Of a DNA stretch of 64,000 nt, positions 1 through 8,157 are shown piece by piece. Numbering within the stretch: position 1 is the stretch's first letter; the number at the start of each line of letters is the position of its first letter. The position numbers and the translations under genes were made by a program. The notes beneath the pieces were generated by a model. It did no database searches. It had not been told where the DNA came from and saw only the letters and a list, made by a program, of their open reading frames with translations. The DNA is from Nocardioides guangzhouensis (lineage in GTDB: Bacteria; Actinomycetota; Actinomycetes; Propionibacteriales; Nocardioidaceae): positions 62,001 through 126,000 of the forward strand of contig NZ_SDKM01000008.1 of the NCBI RefSeq assembly GCF_004519545.1, given 5' to 3'.

Positions 1-367
1 CGAACGCGATGCCGGAGGCAGTGGTCGTGACCGCGGTCATCGCGCCCGCGCACATGCGGTCGATGGCGTAGCCGGGGACGGACTGGGGAAGGCCGGAGAG
101 CAGGGCGGCGGTGCGGCCGATGGTCAGGCCCTGGTCGCCGATCTGGGTGGTGGCCGCGATCGCGACCTCGTCGACCTTCTCCCTGGGGAGGGACGGGTTG
201 CGGCGCAGCAGCTCACGGATGCACTTGATGACCAGGTCGTCGGCTCGGGTCTCGGCGTACCGGCCCCTGGACTTGCCGAACGGGGTGCGTACGCCGTCGA
301 CGAAGACGACGTCGCGCGACTGTCGGGACAACAGCTTCTCCTCACGGGGTCGGGTTGCTGCCGTCAT
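1..367 (-). CDS. Thiolase (acetyl-CoA acetyltransferase), N-terminal part, cut by window edge
   Basis: This is the first 122 or so codons of a thiolase; the rest lies left of the window. After a short basic N-terminus comes the thiolase entry strand VFVDGVRTPFGKSRGRYAE. The nucleophile-cysteine segment DRMCAGAMTAV follows near residue 107. The family joins or splits acyl-CoA chains by Claisen condensation or thiolysis, in the cytoplasm. The ATG at 367 is followed directly upstream by a palindrome (369-382), so the promoter is probably regulated. With the second thiolase at 6003 and the FabG/MaoC pair between them, it suggests a beta-oxidation or chain-modification locus. Biosynthetic versus degradative use cannot be decided. 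Confidence 0.9.
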   Translation of the reverse strand, partial: MTAATRPREEKLLSRQSRDVVFVDGVRTPFGKSRGRYAETRADDLVIKCIRELLRRNPSLPREKVDEVAIAATTQIGDQGLTIGRTAALLSGLPQSVPGYAIDRMCAGAMTAVTTTASGIAF

Positions 368-368
368 G

Positions 369-382
369 TTACTCGGGGGTAA
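369..382. promoter_or_regulatory. Palindromic operator TTAC-N6-GTAA before the thiolase
   Basis: TTACTCGGGGGTAA lies 1 base upstream of the thiolase ATG on the minus strand. Its reverse complement, TTACCCCCGAGTAA, shares the CCGAGT core with the site in front of fabG4 at 5901. A TetR-type repressor is a plausible ligand; the one at 7311 is the nearest candidate. This is inference. Confidence 0.45.
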
Positions 383-504
383 TCAATCTCGGCATGTGGT
401 CCTCACCACCTCGCGACAGGCGGGAACAACGCCGGTCCCCGCGGCCGTTGTCCCATACGCTCGATACTGGGGAGCAGGACCCCGACCGACAGGAGTGGAG
501 AAGC

Positions 505-1416
505 GTGGAGTTCGTGCACATCGTGGACGAGATGCCCGGGGACGCAGCCGGTGAGCCGCTGCCCCTGGTGATCGGCCTGCACGGATTCCTCGACGCCGGG
601 AACGCCACCACGCTGGCCGTCGACCACCTCGCGGACCAGGGCAACGGCCCGGTCGTCGCGACGTTCGACGTCGACACCTTCCACGACTACCGCGCCCGCC
701 GGCCGGCGATCTCGTTCGTGCGTGACCACTACGAGTCGTACGACCCGCCCCGGCTCAACGTCCGCCTCATGCGCGACAGCCTCGAGCACCCCTACCTGCT
801 GCTCACCGGTCCCGAGCCCGACACCCGTTGGGAGGGCTTCGCCAAGGCGGTCCGCGAGGTCGTCGAGCGGCTCGACGTGCGCCTCGTCGCCTCGCTCGGC
901 TCGGTGCCGATGGCGGTGCCCCACTCCCGCCCGGTCGCGCTGACCCAGCACGCCAACCGGGCGGAGCTGATGCTGCGCCAGAACGCCTGGCCGGGCGAGA
1001 TCCGGGTGCCGGCGTCCGCGCAGGCCCTGCTCGAGGTGCGGCTGGGGGAGACCGGCCACGACATGACCGGGTACGTCGCCCACGTGCCGCACTACCTCGC
1101 CCAGTTCGACTTCCCGCAGGCCGCGGTGGTCCTGCTCGAGGGCATCGAGGACTCCACGGGGCTGTCGTTCGACCTCGACGCGATCAAGGTCGCCGCGGAG
1201 GAGAAGAACCGCGAGATCGCGGCGTACCTCGAGGACAACCCGGACGTTGCGCAGGTGGTCGCCGGCCTGGAGCAGCAGTACGACACCTTCCTGCGCTCGG
1301 AGGAGTCCGGCAGCAGCCTGCTGGCCGAGGACGGCCCGCTGCCCACCGGCGACGAGATCGGGGAGCAGGTCGAACGGTTCCTGGCCGGCCTCGACGGCCC
1401 CGACAACCAGTCCTGA
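505..1416 (+). CDS. PAC2 family protein
   Basis: A 303-aa protein of the PAC2 (proteasome-assembly-chaperone-like) family, common in actinobacteria and of unproven function there. The family look is seen in the N-terminal strand-loop LPLVIGLHGFLDAGN, in the central LLLTGPEPDTRWEGF segment, and in SLGSVPMAVPHSRPVALT further on. The C-terminus is acidic and charged. The GTG at 505 is chosen because AGGAG (491-495) stands 9 bases before it; an upstream in-frame ATG has no such site. tesB starts 25 bases downstream, so the two may be cotranscribed. No transmembrane segment or signal peptide is seen. Confidence 0.85.
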   Translation: MEFVHIVDEMPGDAAGEPLPLVIGLHGFLDAGNATTLAVDHLADQGNGPVVATFDVDTFHDYRARRPAISFVRDHYESYDPPRLNVRLMRDSLEHPYLLLTGPEPDTRWEGFAKAVREVVERLDVRLVASLGSVPMAVPHSRPVALTQHANRAELMLRQNAWPGEIRVPASAQALLEVRLGETGHDMTGYVAHVPHYLAQFDFPQAAVVLLEGIEDSTGLSFDLDAIKVAAEEKNREIAAYLEDNPDVAQVVAGLEQQYDTFLRSEESGSSLLAEDGPLPTGDEIGEQVERFLAGLDGPDNQS

Positions 1417-1441
1417 GACGCCTGCGCCCCAAGGAAGGTCC

Positions 1442-2308
1442 ATGCCCCGTTCCTCCGACGAGCTGGTCGACCTGCTCGACATCGAGGTCATCGACGACAA
1501 CCTCTTCCGCGGCCGCCAGCCCGACACCCGGCTCCAGCGGGTGTTCGGCGGCCAGGTGGCGGCCCAGGCGCTGATCGCCGGTGCCCGCACCACCCCCGAG
1601 GGGTTCTCGGTGCACTCGCTGCACTCCTACTTCCTCCGACCCGGCGACACCACGGTACCGATCGTCTACGACGTCGAGAACCTCCGCGACGGGCGCTCGT
1701 TCGCCACCCGGCGGGTGGTGGCCCGGCAGCACGGTCGGCCGATCTATCTCCAGTCGGTGAGCTTCCAGCGCGCCGAGGAAGGCTTCGACCACCAGGACGC
1801 GATGCCCGAGGTGGCCGGTCCGGACGGCGGGATCTCGCTCTCGGAGCTGTTCGCCCGGCGGGGCGGGTCCTCCGGCGCGTGGGAGCGCGAGTGGGCGGCG
1901 CTCGACGTTCGCTACCTCGGCAACTCCGCGGTCGGCGGCGTCGCCGAGGACGCCGCCCGCCCGGCCCGGGCCCAGCTGTGGAGCCGGGTCAGCGGCCGGC
2001 TGTCCGACGACCCGCTGGACCACGTCGCGGCGTTCACCTACGCGAGCGACATGACCCTGATCGGTGCGGCCCTCGTGCCGCACGGCAAGGTGGTCGACTC
2101 CCCGGGGATGCAGGTGGCCTCGCTCGACCACACGGTCTGGTTCCACCGGCCGTTCCGGGCCGACGAGTGGTGGCTGTTCGACCAGCACGCCCCGTCAGCC
2201 TCGGGCGCCCGGGGCCTGAGCCTGGCCCGCGTGTTCACCGAGAAGGGCGACCTCGTGGCGACGGTGGCGCAGGAGGGGCTGATCCGGTTCCACGGCGAGC
2301 CGAGCTAG
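1442..2308 (+). CDS. tesB: Acyl-CoA thioesterase II, TesB type
   Basis: A 288-aa double-hotdog thioesterase that hydrolyses acyl-CoA to free fatty acid and CoA in the cytoplasm. The N-terminal hotdog has the TesB signature DDNLFRGRQPDTRLQRVFGGQVAAQAL, broken here as DDNLFRGRQ and RVFGGQVAAQAL (residues 22-45), then HSLHSYFLRPGD. The second hotdog carries TYASDMTLIGAAL and the substrate-helix histidine in SLDHTVWFHRPFR near 235. Its length matches TesB. AAGGAAGG (1431-1438) precedes the ATG. It sits 25 bases after the PAC2 gene and fits the thiolase/FabG/MaoC neighbourhood. Confidence 0.93.
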   Translation: MPRSSDELVDLLDIEVIDDNLFRGRQPDTRLQRVFGGQVAAQALIAGARTTPEGFSVHSLHSYFLRPGDTTVPIVYDVENLRDGRSFATRRVVARQHGRPIYLQSVSFQRAEEGFDHQDAMPEVAGPDGGISLSELFARRGGSSGAWEREWAALDVRYLGNSAVGGVAEDAARPARAQLWSRVSGRLSDDPLDHVAAFTYASDMTLIGAALVPHGKVVDSPGMQVASLDHTVWFHRPFRADEWWLFDQHAPSASGARGLSLARVFTEKGDLVATVAQEGLIRFHGEPS

Positions 2309-2442
2309 CACCTTTCTTCCCTTTTTCCGGACAGACACGCCGACACCGGGTTAGTTTTGAGCGTTCCTGTGGCTGGGGACTGCTCACGTTTCGGGTGTGG
2401 CGCGTGTGACCAGTCGCTCTCGTCGGGCGGAAGGCTGGTCAC

Positions 2443-3642
2443 ATGCGGGTACGTCGTGCGGTGCCGGGGGTGGTCGCGACCCTGGCGATGCTGGCGGTGG
2501 CGGCGCCGGCGGTGGCCGACCCGGTCACCCGGTTCGAGATGCCGTTCCCGTGCGGTGAGAAGTGGACCGGCACCAGCCGGCCCAGCCACAGCCCGTCCAG
2601 CCGGGCGATCGACTGGAACAGCCCGGACGACCTCGGCAAGCCGGTGGTCGCCTCGGCACCCGGCACGGTGATCGTCGCCGACACCGTCAACGACTCCGGC
2701 TACGGCCGCTGGGTGATGATCGACCACGGCAACAACGAGCGCTCGCTCTACGCGCACCTCTCGAGCCTGAACGTCACCAACGGGCAACGGGTCGACCAGG
2801 GCCAGCAGGTCGGCCGGCTCGGCTCCACCGGCAACTCGACGGGACCGCACCTGCACTTCGAGGAGCGGCTGGGCAGCTCCGTGCTGTGGCCGTTCCTGCA
2901 CCGCGCGAAGTTCGTCTTCGGCACCACCCTGGCCTCGAAGAACTGCGTCGAGGTCCCGCTGGCGGCCGACTGGAACGGCGACAAGGTGGCCGAGCCGACC
3001 GTGTTCCGGCGCGCCGACCCCGGCGTCTTCCGGATCTACCGTGCCGGGAAGACCCCGCTGCTCAAGAAGCTCGGCGGGGCGGAGGACGACCCGGTCATGG
3101 GGGACTGGGACGGCAACGGGACCATGAACCCGGGTGTCCGGACGCCGTCCACGCGCACCTTCCAGATGCGCACCCCGAAGGGCACCACGACACTGGTCTT
3201 CGGTCTGGCGACCGACAAGCCGATCGCCGGCGACTGGGACGGCGACCGCAGGTGGACGCCCGGGCTGTGGCGGTCCTCGGACAACCAGTTCATCCTGCGG
3301 CACGCGGACGGCAGCGTCAGCCGCGTCTACTTCGGCGACCGCGACGACCTGCCAGTGGTCGGCGACTGGGACGGCGACAAGAAGACCGACCTCGGCGTCT
3401 TCGACCAGGCGACGGCAACGTTCACGCTGCGCCGGGTCGACGACGACGGCGTGGAGTGGTTCGCCACCGTCCAGTTCGGCAAGCCCGGGGACCTCCCCGC
3501 GGTCGGGGACTGGGACGGCAACGGCCGGGCCGACCTGGCCGTCTGGAACCCGGTCACCGGGGTGTTCACCCAGCGCAAGGCCGTCTCGGCGAGTGCCACC
3601 ATGCGCGGCACCGCCAGCATCACCTTCGGTCGCCGGCGCTGA
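2443..3642 (+). CDS. Secreted M23 (LytM) endopeptidase with C-terminal FG-GAP/VCBS-like repeats
   Basis: A 399-aa exported protein. Residues 1-25 are a Sec signal ending AVA. The LytM domain spans about 40-150: H49 and D57 in SHSPSSRAIDW, YAHL near 105, and HLHF near 136 form the usual zinc site of glycyl-glycine or cross-bridge peptidoglycan endopeptidases. From about 165 to the end come five repeats built on DWDGD/DWNGD followed by a short strand, such as GDWDGNGTMNPGV and GDWDGDKKTDLGV. They resemble calcium-binding FG-GAP/VCBS propeller blades. The propeller probably positions the enzyme on wall polymers (inference). GGAAGG (2429-2434) precedes the ATG. The gene converges on the MaoC gene. 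Confidence 0.88.
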   Translation: MRVRRAVPGVVATLAMLAVAAPAVADPVTRFEMPFPCGEKWTGTSRPSHSPSSRAIDWNSPDDLGKPVVASAPGTVIVADTVNDSGYGRWVMIDHGNNERSLYAHLSSLNVTNGQRVDQGQQVGRLGSTGNSTGPHLHFEERLGSSVLWPFLHRAKFVFGTTLASKNCVEVPLAADWNGDKVAEPTVFRRADPGVFRIYRAGKTPLLKKLGGAEDDPVMGDWDGNGTMNPGVRTPSTRTFQMRTPKGTTTLVFGLATDKPIAGDWDGDRRWTPGLWRSSDNQFILRHADGSVSRVYFGDRDDLPVVGDWDGDKKTDLGVFDQATATFTLRRVDDDGVEWFATVQFGKPGDLPAVGDWDGNGRADLAVWNPVTGVFTQRKAVSASATMRGTASITFGRRR

Positions 3643-3666
3643 CCGACCGGTCGTCGTACGGACGGG

Positions 3667-4545
3667 TCAGGCGAACGTCGCCCGGCCCAGCAGGTGTGGC
3701 GCGCCGTCCCGGGAGGCCACCACGAAGCCGATGCCGGTGTCGGTCGGCCGGGCACCGAACGTGACGGCGCCCGGCAGGAACACCGGCTTCTTGAAGCCCA
3801 CGGCGACGGTCACCGCGTCGGGCAGGCGGTTCTCGAGGGCAGCGACCGCCCGCGCCTTGGTCCACATCCCGTGCGCGATCTGCCGGGGGAAGCCGAACGC
3901 CTTCGCGGTCAGTGGGTAGAGGTGGATCGGGTTGTGGTCCCCGGACACCGCGGCGTACCGCCGGCCCAGGTCGCCGGCCAGCCGCCAGGTGGCACCCCCG
4001 GACGGAACCTCCTCGAACCTCGTGCCCTGGTCGCCGTTCTCGCGGTCCCCGCCCCCCAGCCGGAGGTACGTCGACCGGCTGTCCCACACCCGCTCGCCAC
4101 CGGCGGTGACCCGGGTGACGAGGTCGAAGGCCCGTCCCTTGGCGTGGCTGCGCAGGTTCTCCGCGTGCACCGCCAGGCTCACCCGCTCCCCGACCCGGAC
4201 CGGCCGCACCCGGGTGATGGAGTTCTCGAGGTGCACGGTGCCGATCGTCGGGAACGGGAACGCCTGCTGCGTCATCAGCCGCATGTGCAGCGGGAACGCG
4301 AGCAGGTGGAGGTAGGGGAGCGGGACCTCGTCCTTGACCGGGAAACCGCAGACCCGGGAGTACGCCGTCACGTGCGCGCGCTCGACGGCCACGTCCTCGC
4401 GACGCAGCTCCACGTCGGGCAGCACCCGGGCGGTCTTGCGGACCCCCGGCAGGCCCTTGACCACCGGCACCATCGGCAGCGCGGCCCGGAGCAGGGTGCC
4501 GACGCCGCCAGCGTCCCCCTGGACGACCCGCACCTCGCGCGGCAC
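3667..4545 (-). CDS. MaoC-like (R)-3-hydroxyacyl dehydratase, HtdX-like
   Basis: A 292-aa double-hotdog dehydratase/hydratase. The C-terminal half has the hydratase-2 signature YAAVSGDHNPIHLYP near 195-210, with the catalytic Asp and His, and the later AHGMWTKARAVA. The N-terminal half (SRVCGFPVKDEVPLPYLHLLAFPLHM) is the substrate-loop hotdog seen in mycobacterial HtdX. The start is GTG at 4545, one base after the fabG stop, so the two genes form a tightly coupled operon. It would hydrate enoyl thioesters or dehydrate 3-hydroxyacyl thioesters next to the reductase. The start has no obvious ribosome site, which is consistent with translational coupling. Confidence 0.88.
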   Translation of the reverse strand: MPREVRVVQGDAGGVGTLLRAALPMVPVVKGLPGVRKTARVLPDVELRREDVAVERAHVTAYSRVCGFPVKDEVPLPYLHLLAFPLHMRLMTQQAFPFPTIGTVHLENSITRVRPVRVGERVSLAVHAENLRSHAKGRAFDLVTRVTAGGERVWDSRSTYLRLGGGDRENGDQGTRFEEVPSGGATWRLAGDLGRRYAAVSGDHNPIHLYPLTAKAFGFPRQIAHGMWTKARAVAALENRLPDAVTVAVGFKKPVFLPGAVTFGARPTDTGIGFVVASRDGAPHLLGRATFA

Positions 4546-4546
4546 C

Positions 4547-5881
4547 TCAGGCCCCCAGCATCATCTGGCCGCAGACCCGGACCACGTTGCCGTTCACCGC
4601 GGCCGAGGCCGGGCTCGCGAACCAGGCGATGGTCTCGGCGACGTCGACCGGCTGGCCGCCCTGCGACATCGCGTTGAGCCGGCGGCCCACCTCGCGGGTG
4701 GCGAACGGTACCGCGGCGGTCATCCTGGTCTCGATGAAGCCCGGCGCGACCGCGTTGACGGTGATCCCGTCGGGCAGCTCGCGGGCCAGCGAGTCGACCA
4801 GTCCGATCACCCCGGCCTTCGAGGTGGCGTAGTTGGTCTGGCCGAGGTTGCCCGCGATCCCCGCGATGGACGCCACCCCGATGACCCGCCCGTTCGGGTT
4901 GATCGCCTCCTGGGCCAGCAGCTCGGCGGTGATCAGCTCGGGCGCCGCCAGGTTGACCGCGATGACCGACTGCCAGCGGTCCTCGGACATGTTCGCGAGC
5001 TTCTTGTCGCGGGTGATGCCGGCGTTGTGCACGACGACGTCCACGCCGCCGAGCTCGGTCTTCACGTGGTGCGCGATCCGCTGCGGTGCGTCCGCGTGCG
5101 TGATGTCCAGGACCAGCGAACGGCCGTCGAGCTCGTCCATGAGCACCTTCAGCTCGCTGGCAGCCTGCGGCACGTCGACGCCGACGACGGTGGCACCGTC
5201 GCGGTGGAGCACGCGCGCGATCTGCTCGCCGATGCCCCGACTCGCCCCGGTGACCAGGGCGACCTTGCCGGCCAGCGGCCGGTCCCAGTCGCCGAGCGCG
5301 GGCGCATCCGTGGTGCCGGTGGCACCGACCCGGACCACCTGGCCCGAGACGTACGCCGACTTCGGCGACAGCAGGAACGCCAGGGTCGAGTCGGCGGCGT
5401 CCTCGGCCCCCGGCGCGACGTACACGAGCTGCACGGTGGAGCCCCGGCCGACCTCCTTGCCCAGGGACCGGGTCAGGCCCTCGAGCGCCCGCTGGGCGAC
5501 CCGCTCCCGGCCCTCGACGAGCTCGGGCGGGGTGCCGAGGACGACGACCCGGCCGCAGGTCTCGAGGCTGCGGAGCACCGGGGCGAGGAAGTCGCGGGCC
5601 GCCACCAGGTCGGTGCTGGTGGTGATCCCGGTGGCGTCCAGGACCAGGCCCTTGTAGCGCTGTCCGTCCAGCCGTTCGGTGGCCGCCGTGATGCCGAGTT
5701 TGTCGAGCCGGCCGGGGAGCGCGTCGACCAGGCGTCCGGTGCCGCCGACCAGGACGGTGCCCTGGACGGGTGGCGCGCCCCCGGTCCAGCGGTCCAGCGG
5801 GACCGGGTCGGGGAGCCCGAGGTTCTGGACCAGGAACCGACCCAGGGGGGTCTGCGTGAAGAACTGGTAGCGGTCGCTCAT
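4547..5881 (-). CDS. fabG4: 3-oxoacyl-ACP/CoA reductase, high-molecular-weight FabG4 type
   Basis: A 444-aa reductase of the long FabG type. Residues 1-200 form an inactive flavodoxin-like Rossmann domain (VLVGGTGRLVDALP). From about 210 the catalytic short-chain dehydrogenase domain begins with TGASRGIGEQ for NAD(P)H. NAG at the adenine pocket, Ser in VIGVASIAGIAG and NYATSKAG (Tyr, Lys) complete the active site. It reduces 3-oxoacyl thioesters in the cytoplasm; mycobacterial FabG4 prefers NADH (family knowledge). The operon order fabG4-maoC, with a divergent thiolase, matches the mycobacterial fabG4-htdX-fadA2 region. The 5901-5919 site lies 20 bases upstream. Confidence 0.93.
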   Translation of the reverse strand: MSDRYQFFTQTPLGRFLVQNLGLPDPVPLDRWTGGAPPVQGTVLVGGTGRLVDALPGRLDKLGITAATERLDGQRYKGLVLDATGITTSTDLVAARDFLAPVLRSLETCGRVVVLGTPPELVEGRERVAQRALEGLTRSLGKEVGRGSTVQLVYVAPGAEDAADSTLAFLLSPKSAYVSGQVVRVGATGTTDAPALGDWDRPLAGKVALVTGASRGIGEQIARVLHRDGATVVGVDVPQAASELKVLMDELDGRSLVLDITHADAPQRIAHHVKTELGGVDVVVHNAGITRDKKLANMSEDRWQSVIAVNLAAPELITAELLAQEAINPNGRVIGVASIAGIAGNLGQTNYATSKAGVIGLVDSLARELPDGITVNAVAPGFIETRMTAAVPFATREVGRRLNAMSQGGQPVDVAETIAWFASPASAAVNGNVVRVCGQMMLGA

Positions 5882-5900
5882 GGTAGACAGGTAACTACGG

Positions 5901-5919
5901 GTGTAACTCCGAGTCCACT
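5901..5919. promoter_or_regulatory. Operator-like site in the fabG4/thiolase divergent promoter
   Basis: GTGTAACTCCGAGTCCACT matches the sequence before the tetR gene (8041-8059) at 14 of 19 positions, including an unbroken GTGTAACTCC and AGTC. Both sit 20 bases upstream of a minus-strand start in the same orientation. This suggests that the TetR protein controls fabG4-maoC, and possibly the divergent thiolase. Confidence 0.55.
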
Positions 5920-6002
5920 CTTCGTGACCTCTGCCTCATCGCGTTCCGTCCCCGCTCCTTCCGGGCAAGGATGGAGCGTCCGCAACCGAACAGGAGTCGA
6001 GC

Positions 6003-7286
6003 ATGTCCAGCCTGCCCCGCCGCGTCGCCGTCCTCGGCGGCAACCGCATCCCGTTCGCCCGGCAGAACACCGTCTACGCCGACGCCTCGAACCAGGACAT
6101 GCTGACCGCCGCCCTCGACGGGCTGGTCGAACGCTACGGTCTCCAGGGGCAGCGGCTCGGCGAGGTCGCTGCGGGCGCGGTGCTCAAGCACAGCCGCGAC
6201 TTCAACCTCGCCCGGGAGGTCGTGCTCGGGTCGAAGCTCAGCCCCGAGACCCCGGCGTACGACGTCCAGCAGGCGTGTGGCACCGGGCTGCAGGCGGCCA
6301 TGCAGGTTGCCAACAAGATCGCGCTCGGCCAGATCGAGGTCGGCGTGGCCGGTGGCTCCGACACCACCTCCGACGCACCGATCGCGGTCAACGAGCGGCT
6401 GCGCCGGATCCTGCTCGAGGCGAACCGGGCGCGCGACCTCAAGGGCCGCCTGGCCGCGCTGGCCAAGGTCCGGCCCGGTGACGTGGTGCCGTCGATCCCG
6501 CAGAACGGCGAGCCCCGGACCGGGCTGTCCATGGGCGAGCACGCCGCGCTGACCGCGCTCGAGTGGGACGTCGCCCGCGCGGACCAGGACGAGCTGGCCG
6601 CCCGGTCGCACCACAACCTGGCCCGGGCGTACGACGAGGGGTTTCTCGACGACATGCTCACGCCGTACCTCGGCCACGAGCGCGACGAGAACCTCCGCCC
6701 CGACTCGAGCGTCGAGAGCCTGGCGAAGCTCAAGCCGGTGTTCGGCAAGGGGGCGGCAGCGACCATGACCGCCGGCAACTCGACGCCCCTCTCCGACGGC
6801 GCCTCGACCGTGCTGCTGGCCTCCGACGAGTGGGCCGAGCAGCACGACCTGCCGGTGCTCGCGTACCTCACCTGGTGCGAGACCGCCGCCGTCGACTACG
6901 TCACCGGCCAGGAGGGGCTGCTGATGGCGCCGGCGTACGCCATGCCGCGGATGCTGGCCCGGGCCGGCCACGACCTCGGTGACTTCGACTTCTACGAGAT
7001 CCACGAGGCGTTCGCCTCGCAGGTGCTGGCCACCCTCAAGGCGTGGGAGGACCCGATCTTCTGCAAGGAGCGGCTCGGCCTCGATGCCCCGCTCGGTGCG
7101 ATCGACCGGGACCGGCTCAACGTCAACGGCTCCTCGCTGGCGGCCGGCCACCCGTTCGCGGCGACCGGCGCCCGGATCGTGCACGTGCTCGCCAAGCTGC
7201 TCGCTGAGAAGGGCAGCGGCAAGGGCGTGATCTCGATCTGTGCCGCCGGCGGCCAGGGCGTGACCGCGATCCTCGAGCGTCCGTGA
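6003..7286 (+). CDS. Thiolase (acetyl-CoA acetyltransferase), FadA2-like
   Basis: A complete 427-aa thiolase. The nucleophile lies in DVQQACGTGLQAAMQ (Cys about 95), the catalytic His in NGSSLAAGHPFAATGAR, and the second Cys in CAAGGQGV near the C-terminus. All three catalytic groups are therefore present. IHEAFASQ is the conserved stretch before the His. AGGAG lies about 7 bases before the ATG. The gene is divergent from fabG4 with a shared 121-bp control region. With FabG4 and MaoC it could run a short chain-shortening or elongation cycle on acyl-CoA. The chain-length preference cannot be read from sequence. Confidence 0.93.
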   Translation: MSSLPRRVAVLGGNRIPFARQNTVYADASNQDMLTAALDGLVERYGLQGQRLGEVAAGAVLKHSRDFNLAREVVLGSKLSPETPAYDVQQACGTGLQAAMQVANKIALGQIEVGVAGGSDTTSDAPIAVNERLRRILLEANRARDLKGRLAALAKVRPGDVVPSIPQNGEPRTGLSMGEHAALTALEWDVARADQDELAARSHHNLARAYDEGFLDDMLTPYLGHERDENLRPDSSVESLAKLKPVFGKGAAATMTAGNSTPLSDGASTVLLASDEWAEQHDLPVLAYLTWCETAAVDYVTGQEGLLMAPAYAMPRMLARAGHDLGDFDFYEIHEAFASQVLATLKAWEDPIFCKERLGLDAPLGAIDRDRLNVNGSSLAAGHPFAATGARIVHVLAKLLAEKGSGKGVISICAAGGQGVTAILERP

Positions 7287-7310
7287 GGGGTGCTTGATCC
7301 CGACCGGTGC

Positions 7311-8021
7311 TCAGGGGGCGGTGGTCGCGAGTGCGCGGCTGGTGGCGACGAGGTAGCGCTTGACCTGCTCGGGGGAGACCGGCGCGATGCCGGGGATGCC
7401 CGGAGCGAGCTCGGTGATCAGCATGCCGACCCGGGCGAGCTGGAGCGCGCCGAGGCCGGTGGCGTACATGTGGTTGGCCAGCAGGTTGGTGTCGCCGACG
7501 TGGAACGCGCCGCTGGCGACCCCGTCGTCGAGCGTGGTCCGCAGGCTGCCGAGGCAGCCGGCGATCGCGCGGCCGAGCCGGAACAGCGCGGACTCGCTGA
7601 TCTCGTCGAGCAGCTCGGGGCCCGGGCGGCGCATCAGCGCCTGGGCGCAGTCGACGAACGCGGGGTACTCCAGGCCGAAGTCGACGAACGCGCTTACCAG
7701 CGCGGCCAGCCGGTCCGGCGGGTCCTCGATCCCGTCGCCGGCGGCGTCGAGGCGCTCGCGGAGCTCGTCGAGGTAGCCGACCAGGGTGAGCGCGAACAGC
7801 TCCTCCTTGCCGGAGAAGTGGCGGTAGAGGATCGCCCGGTTCGTGCCGACCAGCCGGGCGATGTCGTCGATGTTGACGTCGCGCACGCCGCGCTCGTCGA
7901 ACAGCGCCCGGGTCGCCTCGAGGATCTGCTTCTCACGCTGCCGGCGCCGGGTGGCCGCGGCGGTACGGCGGGTGTCCCCGCCGGCCGCGGTCGGCTGCGG
8001 GTCGGTGGTCGCCTCGCCCAT
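7311..8021 (-). CDS. TetR family repressor
   Basis: A 236-aa TetR regulator. A charged N-terminal tail of about 35 residues precedes the helix-turn-helix domain: REKQILEATRALFDERG, then VNIDDIARLVGTNRAILYRHF (split here: VNIDDIARLV, GTNRAILYRHF). The remainder is the alpha-helical ligand domain. The ATG at 8021 is preferred over an upstream in-frame start because TACACT (8028-8033) stands 6 bases before it, a leaderless arrangement, and because the operator at 8041-8059 would then lie outside the gene. It converges on the thiolase gene. Control of the fabG4/maoC/thiolase genes by an acyl-CoA-type ligand is inferred from the shared operator. Confidence 0.88.
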   Translation of the reverse strand: MGEATTDPQPTAAGGDTRRTAAATRRRQREKQILEATRALFDERGVRDVNIDDIARLVGTNRAILYRHFSGKEELFALTLVGYLDELRERLDAAGDGIEDPPDRLAALVSAFVDFGLEYPAFVDCAQALMRRPGPELLDEISESALFRLGRAIAGCLGSLRTTLDDGVASGAFHVGDTNLLANHMYATGLGALQLARVGMLITELAPGIPGIAPVSPEQVKRYLVATSRALATTAP

Positions 8022-8040
8022 GGCGGCAGTGTAGGCCGGG

Positions 8041-8059
8041 GTGTAACTCCCAGTCACAC
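8041..8059. promoter_or_regulatory. Autoregulatory operator of the TetR gene
   Basis: GTGTAACTCCCAGTCACAC is an imperfect palindrome: GTGTAACT pairs with AGTCACAC at 7 of 8 positions around CCC. It covers -20 to -38 relative to the presumed leaderless start, over the -35 region, a classic repressor position. Confidence 0.6.
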
Positions 8060-8060
8060 A

Positions 8061-8157
8061 TCCGTCAGCACTCCGTCAGCACTCCGTCAGCACTCCGTCA
8101 GCACTCCGTCAGCACTCCGTCAACAGCCCGTCAGCCGGCCCGTCAGCCGGCCGGTCA
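8061..8157. repeat. 11-bp tandem repeat TCCGTCAGCAC, with decayed 12-bp copies
   Basis: Five perfect copies of TCCGTCAGCAC run from 8061 to 8115. A degenerate sixth (8116-8126) and two copies of CCCGTCAGCCGG (8127-8150) follow, and a partial copy contains the stop codon of the AfsR-like gene (8155-8157). No hairpin is obvious. It fills the gap between the TetR promoter and the end of the next gene and is likely to vary in copy number by slippage. Confidence 0.9.

Noticed and set aside
403..1593. A long minus-strand frame opposite the PAC2 gene
   Set aside because: Its codon pattern is the mirror of the real gene (third-position bias falls on the wrong base) and no family match is seen.
8061..8157. 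CRISPR array
   Set aside because: The unit is only 11 bases, copies abut with no spacers, and no cas genes are present.
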